A DNA stretch of 64,000 bases from the NCBI RefSeq assembly GCF_022343555.1, contig NZ_JAKQZH010000001.1, forward strand, positions 1,054,001-1,118,000. The letters run 5' to 3'. Source of the stretch: Marinobacter sp. C7 (GTDB taxonomy: Bacteria; Pseudomonadota; Gammaproteobacteria; Pseudomonadales; Oleiphilaceae). The position numbers and the translations under genes were made by a program. The notes beneath the pieces are model-generated. The model saw only the letters and a list, made by a program, of their open reading frames with translations. It was not told the DNA's origin and ran no database searches. Of the stretch, positions 1-11,281 are shown in pieces; the stretch's first letter is position 1, and the number at the start of each line of letters is the position of its first letter.

Positions 1-272
1 AGGAAAATGATCTCAACCTTGATGCCGGTTGCCTGGAGCTGGTTGTAGAGGTCTTCGAAATTGGCCAGCTCTCCGGACAGATTCCGGGCATCAATGCTGA
101 CGGCCATCTTGTCCAGGCGGCCTGGCGTTTCCTGTGCCGCCGCTTCCCGGGTCAGCGGGAACAGCAACCCGATGGGAAGGTTGTCGATGCAGTAGAAGCC
201 CAGATCTTCCAGTACGTGCAATGCTGTACTCTTGCCCGAGCCTGACCTGCCACTCACGATGATCAACTTCAT
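1..272 (-). CDS. rapZ: RapZ, RNase adapter / nucleotide-binding protein (N-terminal part)
   Basis: The reading frame starts at ATG 272 and runs off the left edge, giving the first 90 residues. It opens [15 protein letters not shown], the RapZ (YvcJ/UPF0042) N terminus, with a Walker A motif GRSGSGKS at residues 8-15. In enterobacteria RapZ binds GlmZ/GlmY small RNAs and guides RNase E, controlling glucosamine-6-phosphate synthase; that role is family knowledge. It lies 28 bp downstream of ptsN in the usual rpoN-hpf-ptsN-rapZ order, which supports the call. The C-terminal RNA-binding domain is outside the window. Confidence 0.93.
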   Translation of the reverse strand, partial: MKLIIVSGRSGSGKSTALHVLEDLGFYCIDNLPIGLLFPLTREAAAQETPGRLDKMAVSIDARNLSGELANFEDLYNQLQATGIKVEIIF

Positions 273-300
273 GCCCAGCTTGCCTCCGGTACGGTAGGGG

Positions 301-771
301 TCAGCCACTCGCGGCTGTCATACGCTCATACAGCGTTTTCGCGTCCTCGCATTCGCGCAGTCCGTTGCAGAAGGACCGCTCGTTGAACTTCTCGGCCAAC
401 TGGCTCAGTAGCTCAAGGTGCTCGCTGGTTGCCTCCTTGGGCACGATCAGGGCAAAGACGAGGTCGACGGGCTGGTTGTCGATGGCATCGAACTCGACGC
501 TTTCCTCCAGCGTCATCAGTACGCCGATAACCCGGTCCAGGCCTTCCAGGCGGCAGTGGGGGATGGCAATCCCCTGGCCGATTCCGGTGCTACCGAGCCG
601 CTCGCGCGCGATCAGGTTGTTGAAGATCTGGGTATCGCTCAGGGTTTCGTCCTGCTGGTGGATCTTTTCAGCGATGAACTCCAGAACCCGCTTCTTGCTG
701 GAGGCCGGCACCCGGCAGAGTGTCAACTCCGGTACAAGGATGTTGTCTATGGTCAGGGATGTGTCGCTCAT
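301..771 (-). CDS. ptsN: PtsN, nitrogen-regulatory phosphotransferase EIIA(Ntr)
   Basis: The 156-residue product is the cytoplasmic EIIA domain of the nitrogen PTS. It accepts phosphate from NPr and signals to potassium uptake, nitrogen and envelope functions. The phosphorylated histidine is visible as His72 in the motif [11 protein letters not shown]. Length matches the family (about 155-163 aa). It lies between hpf and rapZ on the same strand. A strong intrinsic terminator sits between hpf and ptsN, so ptsN-rapZ may depend on readthrough or their own promoter. Confidence 0.96.
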   Translation of the reverse strand: MSDTSLTIDNILVPELTLCRVPASSKKRVLEFIAEKIHQQDETLSDTQIFNNLIARERLGSTGIGQGIAIPHCRLEGLDRVIGVLMTLEESVEFDAIDNQPVDLVFALIVPKEATSEHLELLSQLAEKFNERSFCNGLRECEDAKTLYERMTAASG

Positions 772-791
772 GGATCGACTGCATTTCCGTT

Positions 792-825
792 AAAAAAAAG
801 GCTGCGACACCCGAAGTGCCGCAGC
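792..825 (-). terminator. Intrinsic terminator between hpf and ptsN
   Basis: Read on the minus strand, bases 825-801 form a 10-bp stem (GCTGCGGCAC with GTGTCGCAGC, one G-U pair) around a 5-nt loop. It is followed by C and eight T residues (799-792). This is a textbook Rho-independent terminator and would cut transcripts coming from rpoN-hpf before ptsN. Confidence 0.9.
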
Positions 826-855
826 GCCATTGGATTACTGCATGGAGGCGGACTG

Positions 856-1167
856 TTAACGCTGTCCGTTACCGTGCATCCGGTCTACGTTCTTTTCCTT
901 GTGCTTGAGGACCTGACGATCCAGCTTGTCGATCAGGGCATCGATCGCAGCGTACATGTCCTCGTTCTCGGCCTTTGCATGAATTTCACCGCCACCCGCG
1001 ACATGCAGAGTCCCCTCAGCAATCTGGCGTACCTTCTCGACCTCCAGCGTGACCTGACAATTGGAGATGTGGTCAAAGTGGCGCTCCAGTTTGTCGAACT
1101 TCTCGGTGACATAGTCCTTGAGGGAGGGAGTCAGTTCTACGTGATGGCCTGAAATATTGAGTTGCAT
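856..1167 (-). CDS. hpf: Hpf, short ribosome hibernation promoting factor
   Basis: The 103-residue protein opens MQLNISGHHVELTPSLKDYV, typical of the YfiA/HPF family, and is the short form without the C-terminal dimerisation domain. Family knowledge: it binds the 30S decoding region in stationary phase and helps RMF form 100S ribosomes. It follows rpoN by 15 bp on the same strand, so the two are probably cotranscribed, and it is followed by a strong terminator. Confidence 0.96.
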   Translation of the reverse strand: MQLNISGHHVELTPSLKDYVTEKFDKLERHFDHISNCQVTLEVEKVRQIAEGTLHVAGGGEIHAKAENEDMYAAIDALIDKLDRQVLKHKEKNVDRMHGNGQR

Positions 1168-1182
1168 AGGCGTCTCCTGTTG

Positions 1183-2700
1183 TTACACCAGTCGTTTGCG
1201 TTCATTGGAAGGCGGAATATGCATTGCCTCCCGGTATTTGGCCACGGTGCGTCTTGCCACCTTGATGCCCTGTTCTCCTAGCATGGCTGCAATTTTACTG
1301 TCACTCAATGGCTTTTTGGGAGTTTCCGCGGCAATCAGTTTCTTGATCATCGCGCGAATGGCCGTTGAGGAACATTCACCACCTTCATCCGTGCTGACGT
1401 GGCTGGAGAAAAAGTATTTCAGCTCAAAGATGCCCCGGGGCGTATGCATGTATTTTTGCGTCGTTACCCGGGAGATCGTGGATTCGTGCATCTCCACGGC
1501 CTGGGCAATGTCGGACAGGATCAGCGGCTTCATCGCCTCCTCACCCTGGTCCAGGAAGCCCTGCTGGTGCTCCACGATGCGGGTGGCCACCTTCAGCAGG
1601 GTCTCGTTCCGGCTCTGCAGGCTCTTGATGAACCATTTGGCTTCCTGCAGCTGGTCGCGCAGGTAGGTATTGTCTGCACTGCTGTCCGCACGCTTTATAA
1701 GAGAAGCATAGCTCGCATTGACGCGGATGCGGGGTGCGATTTCGGGATTCAGCTCTACCCGCCAGCGGCCGTTGTGTTTGCTGACAATAACATCGGGGAT
1801 GACATAATCCGGCTCGCCATGGTCTATGACATCACCGGGCCGGGGATTCAGGCCGGTAATCAGGGCCAGCACTTCCCGCAACTGGTCTTCTTTCAGCCGG
1901 CTACGGCGCAGCAACTGGGCGTAATCGCGATTACCCAGAAGGTTGATGTAGTGGGTAATCACCAGCCGTGCCTGGGCCAGCCAGGGGGTCGCCGGCGGTA
2001 ACTGGTTCAGCTGGATCAGCAGGCATTCCTGCAGATCCCGGGCGAACACGCCAGCCGGGTCCAGATGCTGGAGCCGGTGCAGGACCGCTTCCACCTCGTC
2101 CAGTTCCAGGGGGTCCTCGTCGGCGTCGTCCTGCAGCCCGGCATGGATTTCCTCCAGCGGGCTGGTCAGGTAGCCCCGATCATCCACCGCATCGAGCAGG
2201 GCGTGGGCGATGGCCCGGTCCCGTTCGCTCATGGGTGTGAGGTTGATCTGCCATTCCAGGTGATCGTGGAGGGTTTCCGCGGGCGAATTGCGGGTCTCGA
2301 AATCCTGCTCGTTGTCGTCCTCGTTCCGGGCCGCCGGAGCCGGAGCTGACTGGTAGATGTCATCCCAGGCAGTATCCACCGGCAGATCGTCGGGAATGTT
2401 GTCCGGAACCTCGCTCTCGTTGGTCCAGTCCGGGCCGGTATCATCCCAGTCGTCGTTGCTGTCCTGGCTGGCCGCGGAAACCTGATCGTGATCGTTCTCG
2501 TCCCGGCTTTCGGTGTTGTCCGCCGGTGCCTCGGAATGGTCGTCGTCCTCGGAGGTTTCCAGCATGGGATTGGAATCGAGGGCCTGCTGGATTTCCTGTT
2601 GCAGATCGAGGGTAGAGAGCTGCAGAAGCCGGATCGCCTGTTGCAGCTGGGGCGTCATGGTCAGGCTTTGACCCAGCTTTAACTGTAATGAAGCTTTCAT
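1183..2700 (-). CDS. rpoN: RpoN, RNA polymerase sigma-54 factor
   Basis: The protein starts [20 protein letters not shown], the glutamine-rich activator-interacting region I. An acidic region II follows at about residues 50-115, then the core-binding and DNA-binding domains. The RpoN box [10 protein letters not shown], which contacts the -24 element, is near residues 482-491. Length (505 aa) is normal. An in-frame ATG two codons upstream (2706) is possible, but 2700 matches the family start. It recognises GG(N10)GC promoters; one such site lies upstream of pilA in this window. Three palindromic repeats separate it from lptB. Confidence 0.97.
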   Translation of the reverse strand: MKASLQLKLGQSLTMTPQLQQAIRLLQLSTLDLQQEIQQALDSNPMLETSEDDDHSEAPADNTESRDENDHDQVSAASQDSNDDWDDTGPDWTNESEVPDNIPDDLPVDTAWDDIYQSAPAPAARNEDDNEQDFETRNSPAETLHDHLEWQINLTPMSERDRAIAHALLDAVDDRGYLTSPLEEIHAGLQDDADEDPLELDEVEAVLHRLQHLDPAGVFARDLQECLLIQLNQLPPATPWLAQARLVITHYINLLGNRDYAQLLRRSRLKEDQLREVLALITGLNPRPGDVIDHGEPDYVIPDVIVSKHNGRWRVELNPEIAPRIRVNASYASLIKRADSSADNTYLRDQLQEAKWFIKSLQSRNETLLKVATRIVEHQQGFLDQGEEAMKPLILSDIAQAVEMHESTISRVTTQKYMHTPRGIFELKYFFSSHVSTDEGGECSSTAIRAMIKKLIAAETPKKPLSDSKIAAMLGEQGIKVARRTVAKYREAMHIPPSNERKRLV

Positions 2701-2865
2701 CACCATAAATTCAGGATCCGTTACTCGTCACGCTCTGTCGCCTTGGCATCAGAGAAAAAATGCTTTGTATGCTAGCTAGTTGCCGTAGCAAGCAAGTTCT
2801 TTGCCGAGTTTACTGGAAACGGGGGCCAGATTGAACATGAAAGCTAACTCGGGGGTCTTAACTCA

Positions 2866-3028
2866 GGGGTCTGATGAATACTTTCATCTGACCCCAAGTG
2901 GAGACCCTGACCATGTGCTCAATGTCATACTCAGGGGTCTGATGAAGGCTTTCATCAGACCCCAGCCTGGACCCTTGGCTTGTGCTCAAATCCAACTCGG
3001 GGTCTGAAGAAGGCTTTCTTCAGACCCC
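2866..3028. repeat. Palindromic repeat cluster between lptB and rpoN (3 copies)
   Basis: Three 30-bp copies of the GGGGTCWGAWGAA / TTCWTCWGACCCC palindrome lie at 2866-2895, 2934-2963 and 2999-3028. The first two are the GATGAA type and the third the GAAGAA type. They take up most of the 345-bp gap 2701-3045 between two genes of the same strand; the rest of the gap shows nothing recognisable. Positions outside the arms share the lead-in CTCAGGGG or CTCGGGG. Confidence 0.95.
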
Positions 3029-3045
3029 TGGGGGAGGGCCCACCC

Positions 3046-3771
3046 TTAAAGCCGGAACTCGTTCCCCAGGTACACCTCTTTCACCTGCTGGTTTGCCAGA
3101 ATCTCCTCCGAGCTCCCGGAGGCAATGATGTGCCCCCCGGAGACGATGTAGGCGTTCTCGCAGATATCCAGCGTCTCGCGCACGTTGTGGTCGGTGATCA
3201 GGACACCGATGCCCTTGTCCCGCAGGTGCCGGATGATGTGCTTGATGTCGCTCACCGAGATCGGGTCAACGCCGGCGAAAGGTTCGTCCAGCAGGATGAA
3301 GGCGGGCTCCATGGCCAGGGCCCGGGCGATTTCCACCCGGCGACGTTCGCCACCGGACAGGGCCATGCCGACACTGTCGCGGATGTGGGTGATGTGGAAT
3401 TCCTCAAGCAATTCATCGAGCTTGGCATCCCGCTCGGCGCGGCTGAGGCCCTTGCGGGTTTCCAGAATCGCCATGATGTTGTCCCGCACGCTCAGCTTGC
3501 GGAATACCGAGGCCTCCTGGGGCAGGTAGCCAATGCCCTTGCGGGCGCGACCGTGCATGGGCAGCGGCGTGATGTCCTGGCCGTCGATGGTGATGCGGCC
3601 GCGATCGGCAGGCACCAGGCCCACGATCATGTAAAAGCAGGTGGTCTTGCCGGCGCCGTTGGGACCGAGCAGTCCGACGATTTCGCCACTCTGGATTTCC
3701 AGGGAAACGTCGATTACCACCTTCTTTTGTTTGTAGCTCTTTGCCAGGTTACTGGCTCTCAGTACTGCCAT
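3046..3771 (-). CDS. lptB: LptB, ATPase of the LPS transporter
   Basis: The 241-residue ABC ATPase starts at ATG 3771 ([13 protein letters not shown]); a longer in-frame version would read back into lptA and is unlikely. It shows Walker [10 protein letters not shown] (about 36-44), the signature LSGGERRR and Walker [14 protein letters not shown]. LptB powers LptFG to extract LPS from the inner membrane and push it along the Lpt bridge. It overlaps the end of lptA, placing it in the kdsD-kdsC-lptC-lptA-lptB operon. Confidence 0.97.
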   Translation of the reverse strand: MAVLRASNLAKSYKQKKVVIDVSLEIQSGEIVGLLGPNGAGKTTCFYMIVGLVPADRGRITIDGQDITPLPMHGRARKGIGYLPQEASVFRKLSVRDNIMAILETRKGLSRAERDAKLDELLEEFHITHIRDSVGMALSGGERRRVEIARALAMEPAFILLDEPFAGVDPISVSDIKHIIRHLRDKGIGVLITDHNVRETLDICENAYIVSGGHIIASGSSEEILANQQVKEVYLGNEFRL

Positions 3772-4300
3772 CGGATCCCTGTCTGGTGCTGCGGGGCTGG
3801 ATAACCATTTCAACCCGGCCAGTGCCGGATCCCGTGTCTTGTCCGCCCTCGGCGGTAACCACCCGGCGAACCGTATCGTAATGGATCAGGTCGCCACGGA
3901 ACAGGTTGCCATTCTGCTCAATCACCGCCTCCCGTTCAAAGGTCAGCTGCCGGTCGCTGGCGGACCAGGTGATGTTGAGGGCCCGGGCGTCGGTTTCACC
4001 TTCGCCGTTCCGGGTCGGCTGGGTGTAATGGGCCGGGGCGCCGGAGGCCTCGATGCGTTTCAGACCTTCGGTGCTGCGGTACAGCACCACCCGTTCGGCG
4101 GTCAGCCGGGTCTTGCCCTGGGTCAGGATGACATCGCCGCTGTAGGTGGCCACGCCTTTGCTGTCGTCCAGGCGGGCGCTGTCGGCGCTGACCGTGATCG
4201 GCTGGTCGGAGTCCAGGTCGAAGGCCAGCGCAGGGCTGCTGATGGCCAGCGCCAGCAGGGCGGCGAGCACGCCGGAAGGGTGCTTATTGAACGGTTTCAT
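3749..4300 (-). CDS. lptA: LptA, periplasmic LPS transport protein
   Basis: The 183-residue protein begins with a signal peptide (hydrophobic stretch [15 protein letters not shown], cleavage before FDLDSDQP). The OstA/LptA beta-jellyroll follows, including the typical [23 protein letters not shown] start. LptA oligomers bridge LptC and LptD and carry LPS across the periplasm. It overlaps lptC by 17 bp and lptB by 23 bp, consistent with translational coupling. Confidence 0.96.
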   Translation of the reverse strand: MKPFNKHPSGVLAALLALAISSPALAFDLDSDQPITVSADSARLDDSKGVATYSGDVILTQGKTRLTAERVVLYRSTEGLKRIEASGAPAHYTQPTRNGEGETDARALNITWSASDRQLTFEREAVIEQNGNLFRGDLIHYDTVRRVVTAEGGQDTGSGTGRVEMVIQPRSTRQGSDGSTESQ

Positions 4301-4889
4301 AACGTCCTTCCACGTCGGAGTTGAGCTCCAGAATTCGGTCGTTGATCCAGGCTTTCATGCCGGTGGCACGGGTGACGCCGATACGATCGGTGATCTCCAC
4401 CGGAGCGTCGGTATAAATGATGCTCTGGTCGTTGTCCAGCGTAAGCTTCGATGTCGTCAGGGTCGCTTCACGCTCGCCAATCTGACGGATGATACGCACG
4501 TTGTCCGTGAGATACAGCAGGTTCTCGTTCTGCAGCAGGCTGCCGTTGTCCGCCTCGATGGTCCAGGGTGGGGTGTCCGGCTCGCCATAGAGGCGTGCAG
4601 TGGGAGAGACCATGGTGGCCACGTTGCCCTCGTCGAATTGTTCGATCCTGGGGCTTGAGAAGTGCACTTCGAGATTGCCGTTCTCGTCATACGAGGTGTA
4701 GGTGCCGTCCACCACAAAACCATCCGGTTCCGCCGGGCCGCGCAGGGCGGCAGCTTCAGGGTCCGGCGCCGCCGGTTCGTCGCTGCGCCAGAGCAGGAAC
4801 AGGGCGGCGGCAATCAGGCTGATCAGCGCGAGCGTCCGCACCAGCGGGCGCTCGGTGATTTGCCAGAGGGACTCCAGGGGGCTGGTCAT
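4284..4889 (-). CDS. lptC: LptC, inner-membrane-anchored LPS transport protein
   Basis: The start chosen is ATG 4889 (MTSPLESLWQ), which overlaps the kdsC stop by 4 bp (ATGA). A longer in-frame reading lies wholly inside kdsC. The 201-residue product has one N-terminal membrane helix (about residues 19-34, TLALISLIAAALFLLW) and a periplasmic LptC domain. It docks LptA onto LptB2FG. The tight overlaps on both sides support the operon. Confidence 0.94.
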   Translation of the reverse strand: MTSPLESLWQITERPLVRTLALISLIAAALFLLWRSDEPAAPDPEAAALRGPAEPDGFVVDGTYTSYDENGNLEVHFSSPRIEQFDEGNVATMVSPTARLYGEPDTPPWTIEADNGSLLQNENLLYLTDNVRIIRQIGEREATLTTSKLTLDNDQSIIYTDAPVEITDRIGVTRATGMKAWINDRILELNSDVEGRYETVQ

Positions 4890-5455
4890 CCGTCTGGCTC
4901 CAGGTAGGGTGCGAGTGCGTCGGTCAGCTTGTTCCGAGCGGTCAGGATCAGATCGCAGGCCTCCCGCACGGCGCCACTTCCGCCGGCCACGCTCGTGCAA
5001 TAATCCGCGTGCTGCTGTACCAGCCAGTAGCCATTGGGCACAGTGATACCCAGGCCGGCATAGCGCAATGCCGGCAGATCGGGCAAGTCATCGCCCATAT
5101 AGGCGATTTCCCCGGGGCTGACGTCCAGGGTGCTGACCAGTTCCTGCAGCGCCACTTTCTTGTCCTCGCGGCCCTGCATCAGGTGCGGGATGCCCAGATC
5201 GTTCATGCGCTTTTCCGTCAGTGGTGAGCGCCGACCGGTGATGACGGCCACAGTGATGCCGGCGGCCATCAGCTGTTTCAGGCCAAGGCCGTCCAGAATG
5301 TTGAAGCCCTTGAGTTCGTCGCCGTTGGCACTGAAATACAGTTTGCCATCGCTCATGATGCCGTCCACGTCCAGCGCGATCAGCCGGATACGGGCTGCCT
5401 TGGCAAGAAGGTCCCCAGGCCAGCGGTCCATGAGCGGGCTGGTCAGTTCGGCCAT
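4886..5455 (-). CDS. kdsC: KdsC, Kdo-8-phosphate phosphatase
   Basis: The 189-residue HAD-superfamily protein carries DVDGIMSDG (motif I, nucleophile Asp), VITGRR (motif II), and MGDDLPDLPAL (motif IV). It lacks a large cap domain, as C0-type KdsC enzymes do. It dephosphorylates Kdo-8-phosphate to Kdo for lipid A core synthesis. The start shares one base with the kdsD stop. Confidence 0.96.
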   Translation of the reverse strand: MAELTSPLMDRWPGDLLAKAARIRLIALDVDGIMSDGKLYFSANGDELKGFNILDGLGLKQLMAAGITVAVITGRRSPLTEKRMNDLGIPHLMQGREDKKVALQELVSTLDVSPGEIAYMGDDLPDLPALRYAGLGITVPNGYWLVQQHADYCTSVAGGSGAVREACDLILTARNKLTDALAPYLEPDG

Positions 5456-6435
5456 CAGATTACCCCCGCCCGCAGCAGGTCATGCATGTTGATGGCGCCG
5501 ACCAGGGTCCCGGTTTCATCCGTCACCGGCAGTGCGTTGATCTTCATCTCTTCCATGATGTTGAGGGCCTCTGCCGCCAGGTGGTCTGCCGCGATGGTCT
5601 TGCCGTGGCGGGTCATCACCTCTTCAATGGCGGTGTTGTGGATGTCCACCGATTTGTCCAGGGTCCTGCGCAGGTCGCCGTCGGTGAAGATGCCGGTCAG
5701 GTCTCCTTTGCCATCCACGACCGTGGTCATGCCCAGGCCCTTGCGCGAGATTTCCAGCAGGGCGCCACTGAGGGTGGTGCCTTCGGTGACCACCGGGATC
5801 TGCTCGCCGGTGTGCATGATGTCGGAAACCTTGAGTAGCAGGCGCCGGCCCAGGCTGCCGCCGGGATGGGAAAAGGCGAAATCCTCTGCACTGAAGCCCC
5901 GGGCTTCCAGCAGCGCCACCGCCAGTGCATCCCCCATCACCAGGGTTGCCGTCGTGCTGGACGTGGGGGCCAGGCCCAGGGGGCAGGCCTCGGCGTCCAC
6001 CCGCACATCCAGGTTGGCCACCGCTTCCCGCGCCAGTACCGAGTCCGGATTGCCGGTCATGCTGATCAGTGGTGCGCCCATGCGCTTGATCAGGGGCAGA
6101 ATGGTCACCACCTCGCTGGTATTGCCGCTATTGGAAATGGCAATCACGACATCCTGGCTGGTGATCATGCCCAGGTCACCATGACTGGCCTCGCCCGGGT
6201 GGACAAAGAAAGAGGGCGTGCCGGTGCTGGCCAGGGTAGCGGCGATCTTGTTGCCGATGTGGCCGGACTTGCCCATGCCGGTGACGACGACCCGGCCCCG
6301 GCAGGCCATGATGGTCTCGCAGGCGCGGAGAAAATGGTCGTCAACGCGCCCCTCGAGGGCCTCGATGGCATCGCGTTCGATGCGGATGGCACGTAAGGCG
6401 GACGTCCGGAAGTCGTGGCTGGTCTGTTCAGTCAT
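5455..6435 (-). CDS. kdsD: KdsD, arabinose-5-phosphate isomerase
   Basis: The start is taken at ATG 6435 (MTEQTSHDFR), giving 326 residues as in E. coli KdsD. An N-terminal SIS domain (GMGKSGHIGNKIAATLAS, then EASHGDLGMI) is followed by two CBS domains in the last 120 residues. The enzyme converts ribulose-5-phosphate to arabinose-5-phosphate, the first committed step to Kdo. It is first in the Kdo/Lpt operon and divergent from mlaF. Confidence 0.96.
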   Translation of the reverse strand: MTEQTSHDFRTSALRAIRIERDAIEALEGRVDDHFLRACETIMACRGRVVVTGMGKSGHIGNKIAATLASTGTPSFFVHPGEASHGDLGMITSQDVVIAISNSGNTSEVVTILPLIKRMGAPLISMTGNPDSVLAREAVANLDVRVDAEACPLGLAPTSSTTATLVMGDALAVALLEARGFSAEDFAFSHPGGSLGRRLLLKVSDIMHTGEQIPVVTEGTTLSGALLEISRKGLGMTTVVDGKGDLTGIFTDGDLRRTLDKSVDIHNTAIEEVMTRHGKTIAADHLAAEALNIMEEMKINALPVTDETGTLVGAINMHDLLRAGVI

Positions 6436-6551
6436 CGGGCTCTGGCCTGGCTTGTCTCGGGGGAAATGGGCAATAAGCGTTGAAAGTCGCGGAAGTATAT
6501 CATTTTCAGTAAATCCGGTGATGACCATCAGGACATTTTACCGGCCAGAGA

Positions 6552-6580
6552 TTGAGGTTAGGCGCCGCATCGCATAATGT
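6552..6580 (+). promoter_or_regulatory. Candidate sigma-70 promoter for mlaF
   Basis: TTGAGG (6552-6557) and TAATGT (6575-6580) are separated by exactly 17 bp, in the divergent gap between kdsD and mlaF. The mlaF ATG is 26 bp downstream, preceded by AAAGGGA. On the opposite strand TATACT (6499-6494) could be a -10 for kdsD, but no good -35 was found. Confidence 0.6.
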
Positions 6581-6605
6581 AGCCCCTCCTCGAAAGGGAC
6601 AGATT

Positions 6606-7415
6606 ATGGGTTCGAATGCATACATATCTCTGAAGGACGTTGTCTTCTCCCGTTCTGGCCGACGGATCTTCGATGGTATCACTCTGGATATCCCCAGGGG
6701 TAAGATCACTGCCATCATGGGCCCCAGTGGCACCGGGAAGACCACGCTGCTGCGCCTGATCGGTGGCCAGCTGCGTCCGGACAGCGGCAGCGTCCAGGTG
6801 GACGGCCACGAAGTGCCGCGGCTGAAGCGGAAGGCGCTGTACACGCTGCGTGAAAAGATGGGCATGCTGTTCCAGAGTGGTGCCCTGTTCACCGATCTGA
6901 GTGTCTTTGAGAACGTGGCCTTCCCGCTGCGGGTGCACACGAAGCTGCCCGACGACATGATCCACGACATCGTGCTGATGAAGCTGGAGGCTGTCGGCCT
7001 GCGCGGCGCGCGACACCTGATGCCCTCGGAGCTGTCGGGTGGCATGACCCGCCGGGTCGCCCTGGCCCGGAGTATTGCCCTGGATCCGGAACTGATCATG
7101 TACGACGAGCCCTTTGCGGGGCAGGATCCGATTGCCATGGGGGTGCTGGTGAAGCTGATCCGGGATCTCAACAGCTCCATGGGGCTGACCAGCGTGCTGG
7201 TCTCCCACGATGTGCCCGAGTCCCTGAGTATCTGCCATTACGCCTGTATCATTGCCGATGGCAAGGTTATTGGCGAGGGGACGCCCGAGGAGCTGAAGGC
7301 CCATCCCTCGGACCAGGTCCAGCAGTTCCTGCAGGGCCAGCCGGACGGCCCCGTGCCTTTCCATTACCCGGCGGACGAAGCCGGTCGTGATTTTGGTCTG
7401 GGAGGCAAGGCCTGA
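6606..7415 (+). CDS. mlaF: MlaF, ATPase of the phospholipid transport system
   Basis: Start ATG 6606 ([15 protein letters not shown]) follows an AAAGGGA ribosome site. The 269-residue ABC ATPase has Walker [10 protein letters not shown], signature [14 protein letters not shown] (the MlaF-type LSGGM) and Walker [14 protein letters not shown]. It drives the MlaFEDB complex that maintains outer-membrane lipid asymmetry. Its stop shares a base with the mlaE start. Confidence 0.96.
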   Translation: MGSNAYISLKDVVFSRSGRRIFDGITLDIPRGKITAIMGPSGTGKTTLLRLIGGQLRPDSGSVQVDGHEVPRLKRKALYTLREKMGMLFQSGALFTDLSVFENVAFPLRVHTKLPDDMIHDIVLMKLEAVGLRGARHLMPSELSGGMTRRVALARSIALDPELIMYDEPFAGQDPIAMGVLVKLIRDLNSSMGLTSVLVSHDVPESLSICHYACIIADGKVIGEGTPEELKAHPSDQVQQFLQGQPDGPVPFHYPADEAGRDFGLGGKA

Positions 7416-8197
7416 TGCTGGATCGTATTGCTTCCTTTGGCCGGCTGGGCCTCGACATTGTTGCTTCCTTGGGACGCTCGGGGCGCTTCCTGATCGGCGT
7501 GCTGGGCGGCGTTCCGCGCCCGGTGACCGGCTTCCCGCTGCTGATCAAACAAATTTATGCGGTCGGGGTCCTGTCCCTGGCCATTGTGGTGGTGTCCGGC
7601 CTGTTCATTGGCATGGTGCTGGGACTGCAGGGGTACACCATACTGTCCGACTACGGTTCCGAGTCCGCCATTGGCCAGATGATCGCGCTGACCCTGGTGC
7701 GGGAGCTCGGGCCGGTGGTGACCGCACTGCTCTTTGCCGGCCGCGCCGGCTCTGCCCTGACCGCCGAGATCGGCCTGATGAAGGCGACCGAGCAGCTTTC
7801 CAGTATGGAAATGATGGGCGTGGATCCGCTGCGCCGGGTGATCGCTCCACGGCTCTGGGCCGGCTTTATCGCCATGCCGGTGCTCGCGGTGATCTTCTCC
7901 GTGGTTGGCATCTGGGGCGGTATGCTGGTCGGCGTGGAATGGCTGGGTGTGTTCGAAGGCTCGTTCTGGGGCAACATGCAGTCGTCCGTGGATTTCCTGG
8001 ATGACGTGATGAACGGCTTTATCAAGAGCGTCGTGTTCGGATTCGTCTGCGCCTGGATCGCGGTGTTCCAGGGCTACGACTGCGTGCCGACGTCCGCCGG
8101 AATCAGTTCCGCGACCACCAAGACCGTGGTTTACTCGTCCCTGGCGGTGCTGGGGCTGGATTTTGTGCTAACCGCCGTAATGTTCGGCGATTTCTGA
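7415..8197 (+). CDS. mlaE: MlaE, permease of the phospholipid transport system
   Basis: This is a 260-residue polytopic membrane protein of the MlaE/DUF140 family, with conserved blocks [20 protein letters not shown] and [10 protein letters not shown]. It forms the membrane core of MlaFEDB. Translation is probably coupled to mlaF (TGATG overlap). Confidence 0.96.
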   Translation: MLDRIASFGRLGLDIVASLGRSGRFLIGVLGGVPRPVTGFPLLIKQIYAVGVLSLAIVVVSGLFIGMVLGLQGYTILSDYGSESAIGQMIALTLVRELGPVVTALLFAGRAGSALTAEIGLMKATEQLSSMEMMGVDPLRRVIAPRLWAGFIAMPVLAVIFSVVGIWGGMLVGVEWLGVFEGSFWGNMQSSVDFLDDVMNGFIKSVVFGFVCAWIAVFQGYDCVPTSAGISSATTKTVVYSSLAVLGLDFVLTAVMFGDF

Positions 8198-8219
8198 GAT
8201 TGATCAACGGGAGCCGGTA

Positions 8220-8669
8220 ATGGCACAGAGAACCCTGGAAATCATTGTTGGCCTTTTTATGGTTGCGGGCCTCGCTGCCCTGTTGTTCCTGGCGCTTCAG
8301 GTGAGCGGGCTGTCGCCCAAGGCCGCCGAGAGCACCTACACCCTGTACGCCAACTTCAACGACACCGGCGGCCTGACGCCCCGGGGCAAGGTCTCCATGG
8401 CCGGGGTGACGGTGGGCAGCATCGAGTCCATTTCCCTCGACAGGGAAACCTTCCAGGCGAGGGTGGAAATGTCGATCCACTCCGAGGTGGATAACATCCC
8501 GGCCGACAGTTCCGCAGTAATACGTACATCCGGGCTGCTCGGTGAACAGTACATTGATATATCCATTGGTGGAGACATGGAATCGCTGCAAGCGGGCGAT
8601 ACCTTCTATTCCACCCAGTCCGCGATGAACCTTGAGCGGCTGATCAGTAACTTTGCCTCCGGCAAGTGA
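8220..8669 (+). CDS. mlaD: MlaD, MCE-domain phospholipid-binding subunit
   Basis: The 149-residue protein has one N-terminal membrane helix (residues 7-28) and a single MCE domain (YANFNDTGGLTPRGKVSMAG, then SVIRTSGLLGEQYIDI region). MlaD hexamers form the lipid channel above MlaE. A good ribosome site (GGGAG) precedes the ATG. Length fits the family. Confidence 0.96.
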   Translation: MAQRTLEIIVGLFMVAGLAALLFLALQVSGLSPKAAESTYTLYANFNDTGGLTPRGKVSMAGVTVGSIESISLDRETFQARVEMSIHSEVDNIPADSSAVIRTSGLLGEQYIDISIGGDMESLQAGDTFYSTQSAMNLERLISNFASGK

Positions 8670-8710
8670 CCGCCGGAGAATCGACCGAACAGAGATAGCA
8701 GGAGATCCTG

Positions 8711-9364
8711 ATGGTTGCCTTGACTCAACGACTTTTTCTGGCGCTGGTTCTGATGGCAGCTGCGGCTGTCCAGGCACAGGCCGGGCAGGCCGAAGAGCTC
8801 CGTGAATACGTGGATGTGAATACCCAGAAGCTTGTCGAGAGGCTGAATGAGGAGCGCGGCCTGTACGAGAAGGATCCCGAGGCGTTCTACCAGAGCATGA
8901 ACGAGGCCCTGACCGACTTCGTGGATTTTCGTCGCATTGCCGCCCGGGTGATGGGGCGTTATGCCCGCCAGACGACACCTGAGCAGCGCGACGAGTTTGT
9001 CGAGAAGTTCAAGCGCAGCCTGTTCGACAGCTACGCCAAGGCTCTGGTCGATGCCGAGGATTTCCAGATCCGGGTCCGGGAGGCGACGATCCTGCCCCGC
9101 GATGAAAACCGGGCGTCGGTGGATCTTGAGGTGATCAGCTCTTCGGGCAACCGCTACCCGGTGGTCTATTCCATGTATCGGAACGGCGAGGGCCAGTGGC
9201 TGATGGAAAACGTCATTGTTGAAGGTGTGAACATCGGCCTGGCCTTCCGGGACCGGTTCAGCCAGGAAATGGAACAGAATCGCGGCCAGATCCAGGTCGT
9301 GATCGATGGCTGGACCGATACCGCCAAGACCGTAGACCTGGGCGGGGAAGAAGACCAGTCATGA
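8711..9364 (+). CDS. mlaC: MlaC, periplasmic phospholipid carrier
   Basis: The 217-residue protein carries a signal peptide (LFLALVLMAAAAVQAQA) and the Tol-tolerance/MlaC fold (FVDFRRIAARVMGRYARQ). It shuttles phospholipid between the MlaA complex and MlaFEDB. An AGGAGAT ribosome site lies just upstream. The last four bases overlap mlaB. Confidence 0.95.
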   Translation: MVALTQRLFLALVLMAAAAVQAQAGQAEELREYVDVNTQKLVERLNEERGLYEKDPEAFYQSMNEALTDFVDFRRIAARVMGRYARQTTPEQRDEFVEKFKRSLFDSYAKALVDAEDFQIRVREATILPRDENRASVDLEVISSSGNRYPVVYSMYRNGEGQWLMENVIVEGVNIGLAFRDRFSQEMEQNRGQIQVVIDGWTDTAKTVDLGGEEDQS

Positions 9365-9669
9365 GCCCCTCTGCACCTCGTGCCGAACTCCGGGATGGCG
9401 AAATGATCGTGACCGGTGAGGTGGATGCCTCATCGGTGCTCGCCCTGCGCCAGCAGGGGGAAAAACTGATCGGTACCGTCGACGATGGCCTGGTGGTCGA
9501 TATTTCCGGCCTGGAAACCGCCCACAGTGTGGTGCTTTCCATGATGTTGTGCTGGGAGCGCTTTGCCCGCAGGCAGGGCGTTGACCTGAGTTTTCGGGGC
9601 ATCAACGGGCGTCTCGCCTCACTGGCGTCGCTGAGTAATCTGAGTGCCCAGCTGACCCGCGCCGACTAA
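9361..9669 (+). CDS. mlaB: MlaB, STAS-domain subunit of the Mla transporter
   Basis: This small (102 aa) cytoplasmic STAS-domain protein is recognisable from DGLVVDISGLETAHSVVLSMML and from its place at the end of mlaFEDC. MlaB stabilises and activates MlaF. The start overlaps mlaC by 4 bp (ATGA). Confidence 0.9.
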   Translation: MSPSAPRAELRDGEMIVTGEVDASSVLALRQQGEKLIGTVDDGLVVDISGLETAHSVVLSMMLCWERFARRQGVDLSFRGINGRLASLASLSNLSAQLTRAD

Positions 9670-9718
9670 TTGGTTACAATCTCGCCCCTGATTTTTTCAA
9701 AACACCCGAGGATAGTTT

Positions 9719-11252
<1,534 letters not shown>

Positions 11253-11281
11253 CAGACACAGACGGGAAACCGGAAGGACGC